NCBI GenBank assembly: GCA_938743325.2
Contig: OW568861.1
Coordinates: 1 to 64,000 of the forward strand
DNA from: Pycnococcus provasolii
Taxonomy: Eukaryota; Chlorophyta; Pseudoscourfieldiophyceae; Pseudoscourfieldiales; Pycnococcaceae
Length of the DNA stretch: 64,000 bases
Direction: 5' to 3'
Each line of letters starts with the position of its first letter. Position 1 is the first letter of the stretch. This document shows, piece by piece, positions 57,633-64,000 of this stretch. A program made the position numbers and the translations under genes. The notes under the pieces were generated by a model. The model made no database searches. It saw nothing but the letters and a program-made list of their open reading frames with translations, and was not told the origin of the DNA.

Positions 57633-58739
57633 ATGGGATGCACGATATCACACACATCCTCGCCACGCTCGCCGGCCGCGGGTATGGCGCACAGTGGGGA
57701 CAGGCAAGGTGTGGACGACGGGCAGGATGGAGGATACGCTGGAAGGTCCCAGCAAAGGCGGCACGTCTCCGGCTATAGGAGAACAAGCTTGCCACGAGCA
57801 CCACACGCGCAGCCACCTGAAGAGCCGTTGGAGGAGCTGCCACCCGACCCAGTGTCGCAGGCGATGAGGCACGTGTTGCGTGCAAACGCACACATGGATG
57901 CTGGGGAGACGCAAACGGCCGTGCAGACGTTCGCGAAGGCGGTGGATGCCAAGTCGGACCACGCACCGGCGTACTACGGAAGGGCGTGCGCGTACCGAAA
58001 GCTCGGCGAGCTCGAAAAGTCTCTCAGCAACTTTACGTGCGCGATTCAGTACAAGTCTGACTACGGGATCGCCTTCACCGCGCGCGCCTCGCTTTACCTG
58101 GAGATGGAGGAGTATGAACTTGCGGTGGAGGATGCGAGCGAGGCAATCAGAATTTCGCCCGACGACCTTGCCGCGTACAAGGCGCGTGCAGCCGCGTACA
58201 ACGCTCTTGGTGAAATGGACAGGTGCTTTGATGACTACGAAACGGTTTCTGGCCTGGAGGCGAAGCGACTATGCGTCATATGCATGGAGAACACGCGAGC
58301 AAGTCGCCTGCATCCGTGCATGCACGCCGCGATGTGTCTTGAGTGTGCCAGTGACCTCGCGAATAAGCGATTGCCTTGTCCCATCTGCTCGGGTGAAATT
58401 GTCAGCGTGGAAAGTGGCAGCTTCGAGACGACGTGGAGCCCGGACGAGCTCGCAAACCTGAACAGATCCTCAGCAAGTGCGCATAACGCGTCAAATCGCT
58501 CGACGCCTACGCGTCCAAACAACAGCCGCGGCTCGTCTGGGAGCCCCGACTCTCCACTGCACCTGCCTCCCACGCCGCCGCTAGAGTCGAGACTTCCGGG
58601 GCCGGCGTACCTTGAGCGCGTTGTTGAGGACATCGAGGACGAGCTTGTGGACCTTGACCCTTCCCCGCCGACACCGAATCTCATCGCGGCAAACCCGCCG
58701 ACGTCGAGCATCATTAGCACAGCCGTGATAGCAGCGTAG
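57633..58739 (+). CDS. TPR-RING protein with predicted N-myristoylation
   Basis: The protein has 368 residues. It begins MGCTIS: Gly2 suits N-myristoylation and Cys3 palmitoylation, so it should be membrane-attached. Three TPRs (about 80-205): AGETQTAVQTFAKAV, GELEKSLSNFTCAI, MEEYELAVEDASEAI. A C3HC4-type RING follows (about 213-250): CVICMENTRASRL, then CMHAAMCLECASDL, then CPIC. The C-terminal third is Pro/Ser-rich and acidic. It is a probable E3 ubiquitin ligase with a TPR substrate platform. Repeat copy D starts 8 bp after the stop. Confidence 0.85.
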   Translation: MGCTISHTSSPRSPAAGMAHSGDRQGVDDGQDGGYAGRSQQRRHVSGYRRTSLPRAPHAQPPEEPLEELPPDPVSQAMRHVLRANAHMDAGETQTAVQTFAKAVDAKSDHAPAYYGRACAYRKLGELEKSLSNFTCAIQYKSDYGIAFTARASLYLEMEEYELAVEDASEAIRISPDDLAAYKARAAAYNALGEMDRCFDDYETVSGLEAKRLCVICMENTRASRLHPCMHAAMCLECASDLANKRLPCPICSGEIVSVESGSFETTWSPDELANLNRSSASAHNASNRSTPTRPNNSRGSSGSPDSPLHLPPTPPLESRLPGPAYLERVVEDIEDELVDLDPSPPTPNLIAANPPTSSIISTAVIAA

Positions 58740-58747
58740 TAACAACC

Positions 58748-58895
58748 TAAGATCACTCATTCAGTAATGGAGTGACTGCACTTCGTCCAACGGTCGTCCG
58801 TTCACACGATTCATCATTCGCCATCCAGCCCCCATTCCGTGGCGCTATTCACTCGCTTGTTGGTACATACATGGCACTGGCAATTTCGAAGCTGC
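58748..58895 (+). repeat. 3'-UTR-associated dispersed repeat, copy D
   Basis: In the same sense as the TPR-RING gene it follows. Contains CTAAGATCACTCATTCAG, GTAATGGAGTG, CGGTCGTCC, CCATCCAGCCCCCATTC and TTTCGAAGCT, in the same order as the other copies. Confidence 0.9.
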
Positions 58896-59075
58896 CTATT
58901 CGTTATGGCCGCATTTCGCTGGCGCGAAAGCCTGCACTTGCAACTTGTTGTCGGGTCGCCAATTTGGTCGCCAAACTGAAGAGTTGCGCTTACTACCCGG
59001 TTAGTCACTACTCTGTCTAGATTATTAAATAGTAAGTACACAGTATGCACAGTAAAATTTGATCGTGCGTCCGTG

Positions 59076-61184
59076 TTAGACAACGATGCCACGCTCCTGC
59101 AGCTCCCTACTCAGGTACGCATCGCGCTCGTCCCTCTTCAGATGTGTCCACTCGTGGCACGCTACACACAATACGTCCAGGCCAAGCTTGCGCAAGTGGC
59201 AATTGCGCGCGTACGTCGATCCGTCAATGCGGTACGTGCCGTCAGATGCTCGGAAGAAGTGCACGGGACCGTCGCATTCGATCGCAAGCAGCCTCTCGCC
59301 ACCGTCGTCGGTACGACCACGCACGAGCATGTCGACGCGGTGCATGCCATCCTCAGTGAGCACTTCAACGTCGTAAGTGATGCCGAGACGATCGAGGCAT
59401 GCGGCGACTTCCCTCTCTAAGGATGACTGAGGTGACGACGAACGACTCGCGAGCTGCTTCGCCCATGCCTCTCGTGCCTGATCGAGCAAGGCTGCTGATG
59501 GCTTGAAGCGATCGCCGAGCAGGTGATGCGCCTGGAAGATTTGCTGGAAGTGTTGCTCTTCAAGCGTGCTGAATTCTATGGCCTCTAGTTGATGCAGAAG
59601 TCGATCCAAGACGTTCTGGTTGATAGTGATCTTATCGCCCTCGATGTTGTTCATTACCATCGCAACCGCCCACACCGTGTTCGCGACATCCTGCGGCTTG
59701 AAGTCGTCGGCGCAAGCGAGCATGCGGCGCTCCAGAGCAGCAAGCGCACGAGCGGACGGCTGGTGTCGCATCGTCGCCCACGCCCACACCGTGTTCGCGA
59801 GATTCTGCGGCTTGAAGTCGTCGACGCACGCGAGCATGCGGCGCTCAAGAGCAGCAAGCGAATCAGCTGACGGCTGGTGTCGCATGGTCGCCCACGCCCA
59901 TACCGTGTTCGCGAGTGCCTGCGGAATGAAGTCGTCGACGCACGCGAGCATGCGGCGCTCTAGAGCAGCAAGTGCATCAGATGACGGGTGGTGTCGCATC
60001 GTCGCCCATGCCCATACCGTGTTTGCGAGAGCCTGCGAATTGAAGTCGTCGACGCGCGCGAGCATGCGGCGCTCAAGAGCAATCAATACCTGAGCTGACG
60101 GCTCGTGTCCCATCGTCGCCCACGCCCATACCGTGTTCGCGAGATGTTGCGGCATGAAGTCGTCGACGCAAGCGAGCATGCGGCGCTCAAGAGCAGCAAG
60201 TGCGGCAGCAGACGGCTTGTGTCCCATCGTCGCCCACGCCCATACCGTGTTCGCGAGATGCTGCGGCTTGAAGTCGTCGGCGCACGCGAGCATGCGGCGA
60301 TCAAGAGCAGCAAGTGCGGCAGCGGACGGCTTGTGTCCCATCGTCGCCCACGCCCACGCCGTGTTCGCGACATCCTGCGGCTTGAAGTCGTCGATGCACG
60401 CGAGCATGCGGCGCTCAAGAGCAGCAAGTGCGGCAGCGGACGGCTTGTGTCCCATCGTCGCCCACGCCCATACCGTGATCGCGAGAGCCTGCGAGTTGAA
60501 GTCGTCGAAACGCGCGAGCATGCGGCGCTCAAGAGCAGCAAGTGCGGCAGCGGACGGCTTGTGTCGCATCGTCGCCCACGCCCATACCGTGTTCGCGAGA
60601 TGCTGCGAGTTGAAGTCGTCGACGCACGCGAGCATGCGGCGCTCAAGAGCAGCAAGTGCGGCAGCGGACGGCTTGTGTCCCATCGTCGCCCACGCCCATA
60701 CCGTGTTCGCGAGCTCCTGCGGCTTAAACTCGTCGATGCACGCGAGCATGCGGCGATCAAGAGCAGCAAGTGCGGCAGCGGACGGCTTGTGTCGCATCGT
60801 CGCCCACGCCCACACCGTGTTCGCGAGCTCCTGCGGCTTGAAGTCGTCAACCACGCGAAGTACGTGATCGCTCACGCACTGCACTGCTGAGTGGTTCCCG
60901 TGGTATCCTAATTTGGCATAAGACCATAGCAGGTTGGCAACGATGCGTGCAGGAATACTCTCAAAGCCTCGCAGGCGCTCCTCTAGCAGAAGAAGCACGC
61001 TGTCACGCTGACTCTTGCGAAGCGTTCTCGTGCCCCTCCTCGCCGTGAGCTTCGCGAGTTTGTTTGCTGCTGTACTCACGTGAATCTCGTCGAATTCGCC
61101 GACGTGGTGCTTGACGATGTCCGCGAGTACACCGTCATTTTGCGCGTCCACGATGCGCCAGTTGAGTTTTTTCGCTGCGGACAT
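59076..61184 (-). CDS. OPR-repeat protein with RAP domain (organelle RNA binding)
   Basis: The protein has 702 residues. Eleven 38-residue helical repeats (about 115-525) each carry LANTVWAWATM, matching octotricopeptide-type repeats. The C-terminus (about 600-702) is a RAP domain: LLAIECDGPVHFF, YARNCHLRKLGLDVLCV and LSRELQERGIVV. OPR-RAP proteins bind specific organelle RNAs to control maturation, stability or translation. No classical transit peptide is evident. The repeat DNA (59690-60860) has a 114-bp period with nearly identical units; differences concentrate in the residues before Q and around M(G/R)H. It is convergent with the TPR-RING gene. Confidence 0.88.
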   Translation of the reverse strand: MSAAKKLNWRIVDAQNDGVLADIVKHHVGEFDEIHVSTAANKLAKLTARRGTRTLRKSQRDSVLLLLEERLRGFESIPARIVANLLWSYAKLGYHGNHSAVQCVSDHVLRVVDDFKPQELANTVWAWATMRHKPSAAALAALDRRMLACIDEFKPQELANTVWAWATMGHKPSAAALAALERRMLACVDDFNSQHLANTVWAWATMRHKPSAAALAALERRMLARFDDFNSQALAITVWAWATMGHKPSAAALAALERRMLACIDDFKPQDVANTAWAWATMGHKPSAAALAALDRRMLACADDFKPQHLANTVWAWATMGHKPSAAALAALERRMLACVDDFMPQHLANTVWAWATMGHEPSAQVLIALERRMLARVDDFNSQALANTVWAWATMRHHPSSDALAALERRMLACVDDFIPQALANTVWAWATMRHQPSADSLAALERRMLACVDDFKPQNLANTVWAWATMRHQPSARALAALERRMLACADDFKPQDVANTVWAVAMVMNNIEGDKITINQNVLDRLLHQLEAIEFSTLEEQHFQQIFQAHHLLGDRFKPSAALLDQAREAWAKQLASRSSSPQSSLEREVAACLDRLGITYDVEVLTEDGMHRVDMLVRGRTDDGGERLLAIECDGPVHFFRASDGTYRIDGSTYARNCHLRKLGLDVLCVACHEWTHLKRDERDAYLSRELQERGIVV
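59690..60860 (-). repeat. 114-bp tandem coding repeats, about 10 units
   Basis: Near-identical 114-bp units encode the OPR repeats. The similarity keeps several other frames open on both strands over the same stretch, but these are shadows. Confidence 0.9.
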
Positions 61185-61593
61185 ACTACTGAAATAAATA
61201 TAAAATAATAAATGATGATGAAAATCGCCAACGAGTTCAAAAAATCAAAAGTGGATTTTCAATTTTCCCACTAAGGGGACCTTAGTGGGTACCTTAGGGT
61301 GTACCCTAATCTACCCTTATTTCCCACGGTGGGACTTTGGAGGGGGAGGGCAAAAGGATGGCACGGAGCAGAAGCCTCATGCCCGTTCAAGATGTGGATC
61401 CCCCCTGCCCTTCGGAGTGCACGGAGGTTATGATTTTTCTAGATAGCCTTTGAGATCTTCCGGACGATTTCCCCGTTCCTTCGACCACACGCCCTCCTTC
61501 CCTTCCCTTCCCCCAACACGCCGCCCCCGACACGCGACGACGACGCACATCGCACTTCGCACACCGCACATCGCACGCGCAAGCAAACGAGTC
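61185..61593. other. Divergent intergenic region between OPR-RAP and ChlM genes
   Basis: 409 bp. Contains CTTAGTGGGTACCTTAGGG and GGTGTACCCTAATCTACCC (61270-61315) near the OPR-RAP side. No gene is seen. Confidence 0.5.
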
Positions 61594-62589
61594 ATGTTAA
61601 CAAGCAAGTCCGCGACGAACACGCACAAACTCAACCGTGCACACGCGCGCCGGTGCGTGGCCACGGCAGGGGCGTCGCAGAAGCGCACCGCCAAGGCGCA
61701 CGCCGTCGCAAGCGCGCAGGCGGCGGCAGCCTCCGTCGCATCCACGCTCGCAGGCAGCTTGGCGGTCGCGGGACCGGCGCTTGCCGCGGACGGGGACGCG
61801 GGCTCCGCCGTCGGATCCGTCGTTGGCGTGCTCGCGCTTGCGGCAGGGGCGGGCGTCTTCTTCTCCGCGGCGGACCCGGAGAAGAGGCGCGAGGAAATGA
61901 CCGCGGCGGCGGGGGGCGACGAAATGGCCTCCGTCAAGACGTACTTTGAAACCGAGGGTGCGTCGAGGTGGAAGAAGATCTACGGAGATGACGAGGAGGA
62001 GGTCAACAAGGTGCAGCTCGACATCCGAATGGGTCACGCACAGACGGTGGACAAGATCGTCAACTGGTTGGACAGCGACGGACTCGACGGACGCACAGTC
62101 GCCGACTGTGGATGTGGAACGGGACTGCTCTCCATCCCGCTCAGCCTCAAGGGAGCGAACGTCTCCGCGAGCGACATCTCCGGCCCGCTCGTTGAGGAGG
62201 CGAGGTCACGCGCATCTGCGGCGGGTGCAAAGTCAGCGACCTTCGAGGTGAGCGACCTCGAGTCGGTGGACGGAAAGTTCAACACCGTGACGTGCGTGGA
62301 CGTGATGATCCACTACCCGCAGAACAAGGTGGACGCCATGATTGAGCACCTCGCCAGCATGAGTGAGGAGAAGCTCATCGTGAGCTTCGCGCCGAACACG
62401 CCGTACTATTCGGTGCTGAAGCGCATTGGAGAGCTCGCACCTGGGCCGTCCAAGGCGACTCGCGCGTACCTGCACAAAGAGGAAGATGTTCGGGCTGCTC
62501 TGAAGCGCGCGGGATTCCGCGTCACGCGCGACGAGATGACGGCGACGAACTTCTACTTCAGTCGGCTGCTTGAGGCTGAACGTGCGTGA
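61594..62589 (+). CDS. CHLM: Mg-protoporphyrin IX methyltransferase
   Basis: From the ATG at 61594 the protein has 331 residues; the frame upstream begins at a TTG. The N-terminus (1-65) is Arg/Ala-rich with GPALAADGD, a plastid targeting region, then a hydrophobic stretch (70-92). The methyltransferase domain has VADCGCGTGLLSIPL (SAM-binding glycine motif), NVSASDIS and TCVDVMIHYP, and ends with DEMTATNFYFSRLLEAERA, typical of ChlM. It methylates Mg-protoporphyrin IX before ring E formation at plastid membranes. It is convergent with PTOX (152 bp between stops). Confidence 0.93.
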   Translation: MLTSKSATNTHKLNRAHARRCVATAGASQKRTAKAHAVASAQAAAASVASTLAGSLAVAGPALAADGDAGSAVGSVVGVLALAAGAGVFFSAADPEKRREEMTAAAGGDEMASVKTYFETEGASRWKKIYGDDEEEVNKVQLDIRMGHAQTVDKIVNWLDSDGLDGRTVADCGCGTGLLSIPLSLKGANVSASDISGPLVEEARSRASAAGAKSATFEVSDLESVDGKFNTVTCVDVMIHYPQNKVDAMIEHLASMSEEKLIVSFAPNTPYYSVLKRIGELAPGPSKATRAYLHKEEDVRAALKRAGFRVTRDEMTATNFYFSRLLEAERA

Positions 62590-62741
62590 AGAAGCTGGCA
62601 AGGAATTTCGATATGCGGGAAAAAAAAATAAAGACCAAAACGATTCTAAGAAAAAAAGTAAGAAAATGCGTTCATTGTGTTTTACATATTTTGTTTTTTC
62701 ATCATCCAACAAAGAGACAAGGTGCTTCAAAAACATCACGC

Positions 62742-63983
62742 TTACAGGAAAGGGAAAATGGCGTCAAGGAAGCCAGTCACAGTGTCGAGTATGCTGGCAG
62801 CAACCTCCTCGTCCATGCCAGCTTCCTCCATTTGCTCAGCAGCGCGAGAAAGGTACAGATTTGCCGCCGCCGCGGTGGTGATGGCAGCGGCAACAGCCTT
62901 CTCGTAGTTGGGCGAACGCACGAGAAAGTCCTTGTCTTGGCAATCAGCCATCGTCGCGACGTGCTCCGCCTCGTCATCGCGGATCGCCTCAAACACGTCG
63001 TACAGATTCTCCACCTGGGGGCGACGTGCGCCAGCTGGCTGGCGCGTTTGAAACTCGTCAAACATGTACGTTTCGCTCGTGTAGTAGTACTGCGTGATGG
63101 GTGGAGCGGGAAGCGTCTTTAGCAGTTCCGCGTTGGCGTCGAGAAACTCGCCGTACGTGTCGACGGCATGCATCTCGATCAGCTCGGAGAAGTTGTACGC
63201 CAAGGTGGGTGAGATCAGCCACATCGCCACCAACACCCAGTAGTAAATTATGGCGCTGTGCTGGCCTAGGAAGCGCGTGGTCCAGCTCTCGTCGCCACCA
63301 AGTGCCTCCATGGTGAGCAGGTGGTGCGCCTCGTTGAATTCTTCCGCGGCGTGGATGCGCTTCATCTGCATTCCCACGCGCCACCATCCCAAGGATTCGT
63401 AGAGGTGCAGGCAGCTCACGTAGCTGAAGTACGGCATGCGAGCAACCGTTTCGAGGAACCAAAAACGCTCAATCGGCTTGCCGTCGAACATCGCGTCTAG
63501 CATATAGCAGAGAATGTAGTACGGGCCCTTGATGATCCACGGTGCCTTCACCTGAGGCCTTGCCTCCTCACGCTCCCAGACGGCGTCGTTCGACAGTTGC
63601 AGCTGACTGAGTTTTTCACGCATCCGAGATTCTCGGCGTTTCTTCTTTTTCGACTGCTCGAGTGCCGTGTTTTCGTCGTTTCCGGCTTGATTCCCGTTGA
63701 TGAGACGCACGAGTTCCTTGAGCTCCCGTGCGAAGTTTTTCTTAGCGAGTATGATGGCGCTTGGTGGCGTCGTGGTTGGCGACGCGGCGTCTGCGCCGCG
63801 CAGTGCTCGTAGGTAGTCTCCCGCCGACTCTGCAATGTGTCCGTACGGCCAGAGTTCGTCTTCGTCCATTGTTTGAAGTGCCAAGCCGTCGACAGCCGTG
63901 TTTGCGTATTCGCCGGAGAGCGCGGACTTTGACATGAGAGGTTTCGCTTTTGAACTCAAATACCTCGAGTCTGCCTTGTCCAT
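62742..63983 (-). CDS. PTOX: Plastid terminal oxidase (alternative oxidase family)
   Basis: 413 residues from the ATG at 63983, but the frame stays open to the window edge, so the N-terminus may be longer. The di-iron site is present: ERFWFLETVARMPYF (Glu178), EEFNEAHHLLTMEALGG (Glu218, His221), the SELIEMHAVDTY segment and RDDEAEH (Glu338, His341). The segment with PPITQYYYTSETYMFDEFQT is the PTOX-type insert absent from mitochondrial alternative oxidase. PTOX oxidises plastoquinol with oxygen, supporting carotenoid desaturation and chlororespiration. The first 60 residues do not look like a complete transit peptide. Confidence 0.92.
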   Translation of the reverse strand: MDKADSRYLSSKAKPLMSKSALSGEYANTAVDGLALQTMDEDELWPYGHIAESAGDYLRALRGADAASPTTTPPSAIILAKKNFARELKELVRLINGNQAGNDENTALEQSKKKKRRESRMREKLSQLQLSNDAVWEREEARPQVKAPWIIKGPYYILCYMLDAMFDGKPIERFWFLETVARMPYFSYVSCLHLYESLGWWRVGMQMKRIHAAEEFNEAHHLLTMEALGGDESWTTRFLGQHSAIIYYWVLVAMWLISPTLAYNFSELIEMHAVDTYGEFLDANAELLKTLPAPPITQYYYTSETYMFDEFQTRQPAGARRPQVENLYDVFEAIRDDEAEHVATMADCQDKDFLVRSPNYEKAVAAAITTAAAANLYLSRAAEQMEEAGMDEEVAASILDTVTGFLDAIFPFL

Positions 63984-64000
63984 GGCGGATTCGACGTTTT

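Noticed and set aside
59620-60890. Long plus-strand and alternate minus-strand frames over the OPR repeats
   Set aside because: The 114-bp repeat keeps several frames open at once; only the minus frame with LANTVWAWATM and a RAP domain is a protein family.
1-64000. CRISPR arrays, bacterial operons or ribosome binding sites
   Set aside because: No regularly spaced direct repeats with unique spacers; introns, proteasome, dynein and telomere show a eukaryotic nuclear chromosome.

Overview
The window looks like one end of a nuclear chromosome of a small green alga. Evidence for a photosynthetic member of the green lineage: plastid terminal oxidase, Mg-protoporphyrin IX methyltransferase, a FLU-type tetrapyrrole regulator, a CP12-like protein, an AP2 transcription factor, a TKI1-type SANT protein and an OPR/RAP organelle RNA-binding protein. 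Coding DNA is GC-rich, genes are closely packed, and only five of about thirty genes have visible introns (92-162 bp, GT..AG). A dynein heavy chain and a NIMA-type kinase related to FA2 suggest a flagellate ancestry or stage. A prasinophyte such as Pycnococcaceae would fit, but this is inference.

Layout: 1-564 is a T/G-rich stretch lying outside a (CCCTAA)33 telomere array (565-762). At 0.9-1.9 kb is a broken CobW-type GTPase gene. At 2.2-5.6 kb is a hybrid histidine kinase with two receivers, an HPt-like segment and an adenylyl cyclase domain. The 5.6-10.4 kb stretch is subtelomeric: hairpins, direct repeats, an old reverse-transcriptase element, and telomere-like blocks of alternating orientation. 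From 10.4 kb to the end the region is gene-rich and strongly alternating in strand, with many divergent pairs separated by 0.2-0.4 kb and convergent pairs by 0.04-0.3 kb. Order: FLU(-), F-box(+), TKI1-like(-), biotin carboxylase(+), ankyrin(-), tail-anchored coiled coil(-), DENN(+), RAD7-like(+), HEI10-like(-), EXO1(-), double zinc finger(-), proteasome alpha6(+), CP12-like(-), QCR9(-), Myb-AP2(+), RPS5(-), lipoyl-KGD4 fusion(+), VOC(-), coiled coil(-), BioF(+), membrane protein(-), NEK kinase(-), 14.7-kb dynein heavy chain(+), TPR-RING(+), OPR-RAP(-), ChlM(+), PTOX(-).

Genes that belong together by known biology: FLU and ChlM (chlorophyll synthesis), PTOX and CP12-like (plastid redox/Calvin cycle), RAD7-like, HEI10 and EXO1 (repair and meiotic crossing-over, adjacent), BioF and the biotin-dependent carboxylase (biotin supply and use). 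The most unusual items are a dynein heavy chain whose AAA1 site has lost its nucleotide-binding motifs, a mitochondrial lipoyl domain fused to a KGD4 tail, a kinase-cyclase chimera, and a ~150-bp dispersed repeat found four times, each time just after a stop codon in the sense direction.
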